A stretch of DNA of 19,526 bases. Origin: Microbacteriaceae bacterium (lineage in GTDB: Bacteria; Actinomycetota; Actinomycetes; Actinomycetales; Microbacteriaceae). A program made the position numbers and the translations under genes. The stretch covers positions 1 to 19,526 of the forward strand of contig JALRLI010000012.1 in NCBI GenBank assembly GCA_023254555.1. The letters run 5' to 3'. This document shows, one piece after another, positions 6,033-13,006 of this stretch (positions within the stretch are counted from its first letter, which is position 1; the number at the start of each line of letters is the position of its first letter). Under the pieces are notes generated by a model. It was not told where the DNA came from and did no database searches. It was given only the letters and a program-made list of their open reading frames with translations.

Positions 6033-8195
6033 ATGACTGCACAGTACAAGCAACAATCAGGGCTTTCGATTGACGAGCGCTTACTCTCGTTCATCAATGA
6101 CACTTTGGCTCCTGCGACCGGCGTCGCGGGTGACGCGCTCGTTGAAGATTTAGCAGCGCTCGTGAATGAGTTCGCGCCGAGACAGAGGGCGTTGCTGAAG
6201 AAGCGTGATGAGTTACAGGCAAAGATTGATGCCTGGCATCTAGAGCGTAAAGGTCAGCCACACGATCAGGCTGCGTACACCGCATTCTTGGGTGAGATTG
6301 GCTATCTCGTGCCCGAGGGCGGCGCGTTTGAGATCGAAACTGCCTCGGTTGATCCAGAAATCGCACGTATCGCTGGGCCGCAGCTGGTGGTGCCCGTATC
6401 GAATGCCCGGTACGCCTTGAATGCTGCAAACGCGCGTTGGGGTTCGCTTTATGACGCACTGTATGGCACTGATGCCCTCGGTTCGCTTCCTCCAGCGGGA
6501 GGATACAACGCCGAGCGCGGCGCAGAGGTTGTGGCATGGACGAATGCCTTCCTTGACGAGGCGCTTCCAATCGAGGGTGGGCTTCATTCGCAAACCGCCA
6601 AGTTCGAAATCGTCGGCGGCAAGCTCCAGATCACACTCGACAGCGGCGAAGTAACCGGACTGCAATTCCCTGAGCAGTTCATTGGCTACCGAGGCGACAT
6701 TTCAAACCCGAGCGAGTTTTGGTTCAGCCATAACGACCTGATGATTCGTTTCGTGATTGACCCCAGCACTCCTGTGGGTGCCGCCTGCCCAATTGGCGTC
6801 TCAGACGTCATTCTTGAGTCGGCAATCACTACCATCATCGACTTCGAAGATTCGGTTGCTGCGGTTGATGCCGAAGATAAAGTACACGGCTACCGTAACT
6901 GGCTCGGACTTATCGAGGGCAACCTGACCGAGCAGGTCACCAAGAACGGCAAAACCTTCACCCGTTCGATGCACGGAGACCAGACCTACACGGCGCCCGA
7001 CGGCGCCGAGCACACGGTGCCGGGTCGTTCGCTTCTGCTTGTGCGAAACGTTGGCCACCTGATGACCACACCAGCTGTGCTTGACGCCGAAGGCAATGAA
7101 ATTCCTGAGGGCATCATGGATGCGCTTATCACTGTTGCCATCGCGAAGATCGACGTAGATGGCCGTACCGAGTTCGAGAACTCCCGCCATGGCGCGGTGT
7201 ATGTGGTGAAGCCCAAGATGCACGGCCCCGAAGAAGTTCAGCTCACCGTTGATCTGTTCGGACGCGTCGAAGAGCTGCTCTCGCTTCCGCACAACACCGT
7301 CAAAATAGGCATTATGGATGAGGAGCGTCGCACCTCGGCAAACCTCAAAGAGTGCATCCGTGTCGCGAAGGAACGGGTGGCATTCATCAACACCGGCTTC
7401 TTGGATCGAACCGGTGACGAAATGCACACCTCAATGCGCGCCGGCTCAATGGTTCGCAAAGCGGAGATGAAGAAGCTGCCGTGGATTCGCTCATACGAAG
7501 AGCGGAACGTCGACATCGGTTTGGCTTGTGGTTTCAGAGGCCGTGCGCAGATTGGTAAAGGTATGTGGGCCATGCCAGATCTGATGCATGGAATGCTCGT
7601 TGAGAAGATCAATCACCCACTTGCAGGCGCGAACTGCGCTTGGGTCCCCTCGCCAACTGCCGCCACGCTGCACGCCACTCACTACCATCGTGTCAGCGTG
7701 AAAGATGTTCAAGAGAAGCTTGTTGCCGGCGGCGCTCGAGGCACGCTCGACGAGTTGCTCACGATTCCAATTGCTGATCAGTCGGGTTTGAGTGCCGAAG
7801 AGAAGCAGGCTGAACTCGACAACAATATTCAGGGAATCTTGGGTTACGTGGTTCGTTGGGTGCAGCTCGGTGTTGGCGCATCGAAGGTGCCCGACATTCA
7901 CGACGTAGGGTTGATGGAAGACCGCGCGACCTGCCGAATTTCGTCACAGCACGTTGCCAACTGGCTGAGCGAGGGTGTTGTCACGCTTGCGCAGGTTGAC
8001 GAGACGCTGCAGCGCATGGCCGCGGTCGTTGACCGCCAGAACGCTGATGAGCCCGGTTACCAACCAATGGCACCAGAGTTCAGCCAGCCAGCGTATATTG
8101 CGGCGCGCGCGCTCATCGTCGAGGGCCTTGAGCAGCCGAGCGGCTACACCGAGCCGCTACTGCACAAGTACCGTCAGGTGGTCAAAGCCGGCTAG
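6033..8195 (+). CDS. glcB: malate synthase G
   Basis: A 720-aa monomeric malate synthase of the G class, condensing glyoxylate with acetyl-CoA to give malate. The family landmarks run in order: DFEDSVAAVDAEDKVHGYRNWLGL, LLLVRNVGHLMTTPAV (catalytic Arg in the RNVGH block), VYVVKPKMHGPEEV, GIMDEERRTSANLKECI with the Mg-binding Glu, FINTGFLDRTGDEMHTSM with the Mg-binding Asp, AQIGKGMWAMPDLM, AWVPSPTAATLHATHYH, LDNNIQGILGYVVRWVQLG, KVPDIHDVGLMEDRATCRISSQH (catalytic Asp) and a C-terminal GYTEPLLHKYR. Length agrees with E. coli GlcB. A TTG at 6024 is also in frame, but ATG at 6033 is preferred because AAGAAG lies 9 bases upstream. No isocitrate lyase is nearby, so glyoxylate may come from elsewhere, such as purine, glycolate or glycine breakdown. 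Confidence 0.97.
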   Translation: MTAQYKQQSGLSIDERLLSFINDTLAPATGVAGDALVEDLAALVNEFAPRQRALLKKRDELQAKIDAWHLERKGQPHDQAAYTAFLGEIGYLVPEGGAFEIETASVDPEIARIAGPQLVVPVSNARYALNAANARWGSLYDALYGTDALGSLPPAGGYNAERGAEVVAWTNAFLDEALPIEGGLHSQTAKFEIVGGKLQITLDSGEVTGLQFPEQFIGYRGDISNPSEFWFSHNDLMIRFVIDPSTPVGAACPIGVSDVILESAITTIIDFEDSVAAVDAEDKVHGYRNWLGLIEGNLTEQVTKNGKTFTRSMHGDQTYTAPDGAEHTVPGRSLLLVRNVGHLMTTPAVLDAEGNEIPEGIMDALITVAIAKIDVDGRTEFENSRHGAVYVVKPKMHGPEEVQLTVDLFGRVEELLSLPHNTVKIGIMDEERRTSANLKECIRVAKERVAFINTGFLDRTGDEMHTSMRAGSMVRKAEMKKLPWIRSYEERNVDIGLACGFRGRAQIGKGMWAMPDLMHGMLVEKINHPLAGANCAWVPSPTAATLHATHYHRVSVKDVQEKLVAGGARGTLDELLTIPIADQSGLSAEEKQAELDNNIQGILGYVVRWVQLGVGASKVPDIHDVGLMEDRATCRISSQHVANWLSEGVVTLAQVDETLQRMAAVVDRQNADEPGYQPMAPEFSQPAYIAARALIVEGLEQPSGYTEPLLHKYRQVVKAG

Positions 8196-8219
8196 CCGGA
8201 GGGCGAACTACGCACCCTC
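8188..8219. terminator. candidate bidirectional terminator between convergent glcB and tagD
   Basis: The 12-base perfect palindrome CCGGCTAGCCGG (8188-8199) contains the glcB stop codon. An overlapping stem, GAGGG (8199-8203) with CCCTC (8215-8219), spans the tagD stop. The genes converge with only 12 bases between their stops, so both hairpins are placed to end transcription from either side. No T run follows, so intrinsic termination is uncertain. Confidence 0.35.
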
Positions 8220-8606
8220 ACCGAGGTCTTGTTTAATCTTGGTGGTTGAGACGCCCTCGGTGCGATCGAGGTACACGACGTCGCAGTAGTCGCGCAGCAC
8301 CTCGAAGCGGGGGTCGCCCTCCCAGTCGCCGCCCATAACGACTTTGTCGATTTCGAGTAGCTTCACGTCACCCACCTTTTGATCCCATTTTTCTTCAGGA
8401 ATCACGAGGTCGACGTAGCGGACGGCTTCGAGCATCGCCTTGCGCGTTGCGAAGTCATGGTAGGTTTTCTTGCCCTTGCCCTCATTGAACTCTTCGGTCG
8501 AAAGCGCGACAACGAGATAATCTCCCTGTTCGCGTGCACGCTTGAGCAGGCGAATGTGTCCCCAGTGCAGCAAGTCGAATGTTCCGTAGGTGAGTACGCG
8601 GGTCAT
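8208..8606 (-). CDS. tagD: glycerol-3-phosphate cytidylyltransferase (TagD family)
   Basis: A 132-aa nucleotidyltransferase making CDP-glycerol from CTP and glycerol-3-phosphate, a precursor for glycerol-containing teichoic or other wall glycopolymers. The CTP-binding motif TYGTFDLLHWGHIRLL with its HxGH is at residues 5-20; the second signature RTEGVSTTKIK is near the C-terminus. Length matches TagD/TarD. Two ATGs are possible, at 8612 and 8606. The upstream GAGAGG lies only one base from the first but seven from the second, so 8606 is chosen. No polymerase or other teichoic acid genes are present in the window. Closely related enzymes use other phosphoalcohols (ribitol or heptose phosphates), so the substrate is likely but not certain. 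Confidence 0.88.
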   Translation of the reverse strand: MTRVLTYGTFDLLHWGHIRLLKRAREQGDYLVVALSTEEFNEGKGKKTYHDFATRKAMLEAVRYVDLVIPEEKWDQKVGDVKLLEIDKVVMGGDWEGDPRFEVLRDYCDVVYLDRTEGVSTTKIKQDLGEGA

Positions 8607-8710
8607 CTTCATACCTCTCAGCGTATTCGATTTCCCGCGCCTGAAGCTATGAATTCACTGGATGCTCGCTGAACGCTGTTACCGCGCAGAGAGCAGCTGA
8701 CGAGGTGACG

Positions 8711-9181
8711 CTACGCGCTCGCAGGCGCGAGGTCGTAGGTCACCCAAGGTGTCTGCTTCGACACTTTGTCGTAGAGCGAACGAGCGGTTTTGTTGTCGTC
8801 AGCGGTGATCCAGCGCACCACGGTGGCGTTCTCATCTCGCGCGATTTCGGCCAAGCGAGTGAGAAGTGCTGATCCAACACCTTTGCCACGGGCATCCGCC
8901 GAAGTGAAGAGATCATCTAAGAACAACCCGTGTGATGCGCTGAGTGGGCGGGCAAAGGTTCGGTAATTTGCGAGACCGAGAATCGTGCCATCAACCTCTG
9001 CCACGAGGCCGCGGGTTTCGTGACTGGGGTTATTGATCCACCCCCAGACGGTGTCGATCTTTTCGTCTGCGTGCTCCATTTTGTAGAAGTCTCGGTACCC
9101 ACGATAGAGCTCACGCCACACGGCTTCATCGGCGGGGGCGGTGGCGCGAACAATCACATTGTGGGGGTTTGATTCGGTCAT
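8711..9181 (-). CDS. GNAT-family N-acetyltransferase
   Basis: A 156-aa acetyl-CoA-dependent acyltransferase of the GNAT fold. The acetyl-CoA pyrophosphate loop RGKGVGSALLTRL is near residues 103-115, after the LFLDDLFTSADA strand typical of motif A. The C-terminal VVRWITADDNKTARSLYDKV is motif B. The substrate is not recognisable. The start overlaps the stop of the upstream cupin gene by four bases (ATGA), so the two are translationally coupled and may act together. Transcription is in the same direction as PucR1 farther upstream. No signal peptide or membrane segment is seen. Confidence 0.88.
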   Translation of the reverse strand: MTESNPHNVIVRATAPADEAVWRELYRGYRDFYKMEHADEKIDTVWGWINNPSHETRGLVAEVDGTILGLANYRTFARPLSASHGLFLDDLFTSADARGKGVGSALLTRLAEIARDENATVVRWITADDNKTARSLYDKVSKQTPWVTYDLAPASA

Positions 9182-9456
9182 GACAGTTTCTCTACCTCAA
9201 TAAACTCAACAACTTCAGACCCGTGGTTCTCGACCCGGTGCTCAACCCCGGCCTGGCGCGTGTACGAAACACCTACTTCAAGGTTTGCGTCGAATTCGCT
9301 GCCATCGCCGTTCACAACATGCATTGTCTGATTGACGAGTGGAACCACAACGTAGTCATACTCGTGAACGTGCATTTCGATTGCATCGCCTGGCTCGATG
9401 ATCCACTTCGTCACTTTGAAGTTTGAATCTTCGAGTTGTACTTCACCTCGTGCCAT
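9178..9456 (-). CDS. small single-domain cupin protein
   Basis: A 92-aa protein made of one cupin beta-barrel. Motif 1 is GDAIEMHVHEYDYVVVPLVNQTMHVVNGDG, with metal-ligand histidines in HVHxxxY. Motif 2 is around VGVSYTRQAGVEHRVENHGSEVVEFIEVE, supplying the third histidine. Such small cupins are metal-dependent isomerases, dioxygenases or ligand-binding proteins; the sequence does not tell which. It overlaps the downstream acetyltransferase by four bases and lies 77 bases after the PucR1 stop on the same strand. That placement makes it possible that it belongs to the PucR1 transcript and assists the neighbouring catabolic pathway, which is inference only. No strong Shine-Dalgarno sequence is visible. 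Confidence 0.85.
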   Translation of the reverse strand: MARGEVQLEDSNFKVTKWIIEPGDAIEMHVHEYDYVVVPLVNQTMHVVNGDGSEFDANLEVGVSYTRQAGVEHRVENHGSEVVEFIEVEKLS

Positions 9457-9533
9457 ATTTCTTCGCTTTCAGTTTTGCTTGCTGTCGGGCCACAAGCTCG
9501 TGGGGGGGCGCAAAAGTGCACTTGAGTTTGAGC

Positions 9534-10769
9534 CTACCCAGAACGCTCGGCGCTTGCAGTCAAAATCTGTCTCTTACCGAGAATCTCATTTTGCAGACAC
9601 AGGTACGTGTTTGCCACGAAAGAAGCTGAAGCAACCGGTTCGCCGTAAAGTTCTTCGATTTTGCTGAGCCGGTAGCGTACCGTATTGGCGTGCACGAACA
9701 TCGCTTCAGCTGCGGCGCCAATATTTTGATCGAGGGCCAAGAACGTTACCAACGTTTCACGCAGCATCTCTGCTTCATCGAACTGCCCCAGTACCGCCTG
9801 GATGCGAGTATCGAGTTGCCGCGCGTCAACGTTAGAGAGCGCCCATGTGGTGACGTCGACCTCGTCGAGTTTCACCAGCACTCTCGGAGCCGTTTTTTCT
9901 TCTTGTGAGACAAATCGCGCCCGTGACTCAGCAATACCAAGCGCGGTTTCAGCCTCGCGAAACGCGGCAGGGGTGTCCGCGAGTGCCGAAAATGGCGCGG
10001 AGGCGCCAACTGTGTACTCCTTCGAGATGCGCGACAGCCATCGATCTGATGCCTTTGAAGCCGGGATGAGCGCGTTGATGGTTGGCTCAGATTCTTGATC
10101 GAAACGACGGATAGTGATGAGTAGTGGCACCCCGTCTCGCCGAGCGGTGTCGATGAAAGAGTCGATTGTTGCATCTTTGATTCGGGAGTCTCCGCGAGTT
10201 GCAGCCTCGACTGCTCGCAGCGGGGAGTAACTGACGAACCTGAATTGGTTGAGCCGTGACCAAAATCGGTGTTCGCGTGAGGGGAGTACACCATCTTGGA
10301 GCATCGCGAGCAGATGCTCATTGTCTCGACGGTCACGCATGCTGGCTCCGTGCTGTATGCCGTTGACGGCGCCGAGCATGCGTTCTGCGGTGTCGAGAAA
10401 TATTTCGCCATCTGCTTCAATGAGTGTCTCGTTCAGAGTCGCAATCGCGAGCACGTGGACACCATCGAGCAGTCCGACGGTTCTGGTGCGAACCCGCCAA
10501 CGTCCGAGATTAAAATCGAGATTTGGCACGTTGGTGCTTGAGATTTCATTCCAAATCAACTGCGTGGGCGCTTCGCCTGCGCTCGCAATAATTACCCCGT
10601 CGGCATCGTAGACCACGGCCGCGCCTCGACAGAGTTTGCTCAGCTGCGCGGTGAGTGTGGCGAGCGGTTCATCAGTAGAGACGGCGTTCAACAACGACGC
10701 TGACACGTCGAGTTCGCGCTGCAGTTTCTTCACCTGTGACAGTGCCGCATCCACGGTTTCAGGTACCAC
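9534..10769 (-). CDS. PucR/CdaR-family transcriptional regulator (PucR1)
   Basis: A protein of about 411 aa with an N-terminal sensor-like region, a central GGDEF-like CdaR region (around YTVGASAPFSALADTPAAFREAETALGIA) and a C-terminal PucR-type helix-turn-helix. The HTH is LVTFLALDQNIGAAAEAMFVHANTVRYRLSKIEELYGE. It lacks the N-terminal purine-catabolism PucR domain of the second regulator in this window. The frame is open to a TTG at 10781, but a strong GGAGG lies five bases before an in-frame GTG at 10769, so that start is preferred. It is divergent from hyuA across about 190 bases, which points to control of the hyuAB-permease operon and probably of itself. Family members usually activate purine, hydantoin, sugar-acid or amino-acid catabolic genes in response to substrate. 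Confidence 0.88.
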   Translation of the reverse strand: MVPETVDAALSQVKKLQRELDVSASLLNAVSTDEPLATLTAQLSKLCRGAAVVYDADGVIIASAGEAPTQLIWNEISSTNVPNLDFNLGRWRVRTRTVGLLDGVHVLAIATLNETLIEADGEIFLDTAERMLGAVNGIQHGASMRDRRDNEHLLAMLQDGVLPSREHRFWSRLNQFRFVSYSPLRAVEAATRGDSRIKDATIDSFIDTARRDGVPLLITIRRFDQESEPTINALIPASKASDRWLSRISKEYTVGASAPFSALADTPAAFREAETALGIAESRARFVSQEEKTAPRVLVKLDEVDVTTWALSNVDARQLDTRIQAVLGQFDEAEMLRETLVTFLALDQNIGAAAEAMFVHANTVRYRLSKIEELYGEPVASASFVANTYLCLQNEILGKRQILTASAERSG

Positions 10770-10775
10770 AGCAAC

Positions 10776-10851
10776 CTCCAAAAGGAATATATTTCGCCGA
10801 GATTTTCATAAAGCGCAGAAATTGTTGCCCGAAAACAAGCCTCTTTTGGAG
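10776..10851. promoter_or_regulatory. PucR1/hyuA divergent control region with 9-bp inverted repeat
   Basis: CTCCAAAAG (10776-10784) is repeated in inverse orientation as CTTTTGGAG (10843-10851), with centres 67 bases apart. The left copy covers the ribosome-binding site of PucR1 on the minus strand; the right copy lies about 110 bases before the hyuA start. The arrangement would suit a regulator binding two sites with looping, giving autoregulation and control of hyuA. No clear -35/-10 pair could be assigned in this stretch. Confidence 0.3.
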
Positions 10852-10963
10852 ATTCTACAAGGCATACCCCCGAAGAAGTAACTTTTTCCAAGGCTTTCGC
10901 CTTTCTTTGGCCGCATAGTTATCAGCAATCCAGTTTTCAATGACGATTCCCAGGAGGACTCAC

Positions 10964-13006
10964 ATGTCCAAAGTCCGCGTAGCAGTGGATGTAGGTGGTA
11001 CCTTCACCGACGTTTGCATCTTCGACGAAGATTCGAAGACCATGCGTGTCACCAAGGTGCCATCAACCCCCCACGATCCAATGATTGCGGTGATGAATGG
11101 AGTTGAACGAGGCGAGATTGATCTCAAAGACGTCACACTCTTCTCACACGGCACGACTGTTGCGACAAACGCTCTGATCACTCGTAACTTTCCAGCGGCC
11201 GCTCTGGTCACAACGAAGGGATTCCGAGATGTGATCGAAATTCGAGACGGCACCAAAGATGATCTCTGGGATGCCTACAACGACGTGTCTGGCCCTTACA
11301 TTCGCCGACGTGATCGTTTCGAAGTGACCGAGCGAATCGACTTTTCGGGCAGAACGGTAACCCCACTTGACGAAGAAGAAGCTCGTCAGGTTGCCGCACT
11401 ACTGAAACGGCGTGGTGTGAAAACAATCGCGGTGTGCTTCTTGAACTCCTACGCAAACGCCGCCCACGAGACACGCATGCGGGAGATTCTTGAAGAGGAA
11501 ATCCCCGACGCCACAGTCTCGACCTCGGCGGAGATTCTGCCAGAAATCTTTGAATACGACCGGTTCAATACCGCAGTAGCCAATGCTGTACTAGCACCGC
11601 TTGTATCGGGCTATGTCAACCGCTTGGCAGATGAGCTCAAGAGCGGCGGCTACGCAGGTGACCTGCTGCTTTTGCACTCGGGTGGTGGCTCGATGACTCC
11701 CCGCATGGTTGAGAAGTACCCGGTTCGTCTTGCCGCATCAGGCATCGCGGCTGGCGCAATCTCGGCGAAGCACATCGCACAGCAGTGTGGGTACGAGAAC
11801 GCTGTGAGCCTTGACATGGGTGGAACATCCACTGATATCGCTCTGGTTGCCGGCGGCGAGTTGCGCGTGACCAAGGAGTGGCAGGTTGAGTATGGCCATC
11901 CAATCATCTTCCCCTCCATCGAGGTGTTGACGATTGGCGCTGGCGGCGGTTCGCTTGCCCACATTGACATCGCAGGTTCACTGCGAAACGGCCCCCAGTC
12001 GGCCGGCGCAGATCCAGGCCCCGTTTGCTACAACACCGGTGGAACTGAACCAACAAATACCGACGCGAATGTTGTGCTCGGTCGACTGGGAACATCCCTC
12101 GCGGGTGGCGTGAAGCAGCTTGATAAGGCGCTTTCTGAAGAGGCAATCAAGCGAGTAATTGCCGATCCACTCAATCTCGGTCTCGCTGAAGCAGCACAGG
12201 CAATCGTTTCGGTTGCAAATGCCAACATGGCTGATGCGGTTCGACTCGTATCGATTCGCCGAGGTTACGATCCACGTGACTTCGCATTGCTCGCTTTCGG
12301 CGGTGCTGGTGCGTTGCACGGTGCAGACGTGGCACGCGAGTTGAGCATCCCGACAGTCATCGTGCCGCCGAACCCAGGTGTGACCAGCGCAATGGGTTGT
12401 TTGCTGGTGGATGTTCGCCACGATCTCTCGCAGATGTACACCGGTCTGGCATCAGCTGCAGACGCAGAAGACCTCGAAGCGAAGTTCACTGCTCTAGAGA
12501 CCGAGGCATCAGCACGACTGCGCCACGAGGGAGTTTCGGATGAGAACGCGCTGCTGCAGCGCCAGGTTTCGATGCGTTATCTCGGACAGTGGCGTTCGCT
12601 CACCGTTCCAATGGGAACCGGCGCCGGCGCACTTGAGCAGGCTATTCAGACCTTCCATGAGCAGCACGAGCGTGAGTTTGCCTTCAGCCAGGTGGGTGCA
12701 CCGGTCGAGATTTACCAGCTGCACCTCGCGGCAATTGGTAAGACACCAAAGCCATCGTTCCGCCCAGCGGAGCGCTCGGTTGGCGGCCCAGGCGAGCCAA
12801 GCGAAGTTCGCAAGGTGTACTTCGGAGAAACCGGTTGGGTTGAGACTCCGGTTTACGACCGCGACTCAATTCCTGCTGGAGCTAAATTCAGTGGCCCAGC
12901 AATCATCAATCAACTAGATTCAACCACCGTCGTGCCCCCGAACACGCACGCAGAGATCGATGAGTGGATGAATATCCGCATTCACATCGAGGAGGTAGCA
13001 AAATGA
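10964..13006 (+). CDS. hyuA: HyuA-family ATP-dependent hydantoinase/oxoprolinase subunit A
   Basis: A 680-aa member of the hydantoinase A/oxoprolinase family, the ATP-binding half of a two-subunit enzyme that opens cyclic amides or carboxylates ketones at the expense of ATP. Residues 4-16 hold the phosphate-binding motif VRVAVDVGGTFTD. SHGTTVATNALI and the second ASKHA-fold motif VSLDMGGTSTDIALV are also present. The region from YDPRDFALLAFGGAGALHGADVA onward is the family signature, and the C-terminus FSGPAIINQLDSTTVVPP closes the fold. ATG at 10964 is chosen over an in-frame ATG at 10940 because AGGAGG is seven bases upstream. It overlaps hyuB by four bases. The family includes N-methylhydantoinase, 5-oxoprolinase, caprolactamase and acetone/acetophenone carboxylases; substrate cannot be read from sequence. 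The linked NCS1 permease and PucR regulators favour a nitrogenous ring compound. Confidence 0.95.
   Translation: MSKVRVAVDVGGTFTDVCIFDEDSKTMRVTKVPSTPHDPMIAVMNGVERGEIDLKDVTLFSHGTTVATNALITRNFPAAALVTTKGFRDVIEIRDGTKDDLWDAYNDVSGPYIRRRDRFEVTERIDFSGRTVTPLDEEEARQVAALLKRRGVKTIAVCFLNSYANAAHETRMREILEEEIPDATVSTSAEILPEIFEYDRFNTAVANAVLAPLVSGYVNRLADELKSGGYAGDLLLLHSGGGSMTPRMVEKYPVRLAASGIAAGAISAKHIAQQCGYENAVSLDMGGTSTDIALVAGGELRVTKEWQVEYGHPIIFPSIEVLTIGAGGGSLAHIDIAGSLRNGPQSAGADPGPVCYNTGGTEPTNTDANVVLGRLGTSLAGGVKQLDKALSEEAIKRVIADPLNLGLAEAAQAIVSVANANMADAVRLVSIRRGYDPRDFALLAFGGAGALHGADVARELSIPTVIVPPNPGVTSAMGCLLVDVRHDLSQMYTGLASAADAEDLEAKFTALETEASARLRHEGVSDENALLQRQVSMRYLGQWRSLTVPMGTGAGALEQAIQTFHEQHEREFAFSQVGAPVEIYQLHLAAIGKTPKPSFRPAERSVGGPGEPSEVRKVYFGETGWVETPVYDRDSIPAGAKFSGPAIINQLDSTTVVPPNTHAEIDEWMNIRIHIEEVAK

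Noticed and set aside
6801..7427. 208-codon minus-strand frame inside malate synthase
   Set aside because: Antisense to a fully conserved enzyme, with no recognisable domain or ribosome-binding site.
9457..9533. Possible terminator or promoter between PucR1 and the cupin
   Set aside because: GCTTG/CAAGC could form a 5-bp stem, but the loop is long and there is no clear promoter; too weak to annotate.
10940..10963. Upstream ATG for hyuA
   Set aside because: AGGAGG lies inside this extension and is correctly spaced for ATG 10964; the added residues are not conserved family sequence.
12964..13002. Upstream ATG for hyuB
   Set aside because: It would overlap 43 bases of hyuA, has no Shine-Dalgarno sequence, and GAGGAGG points to ATG 13003.
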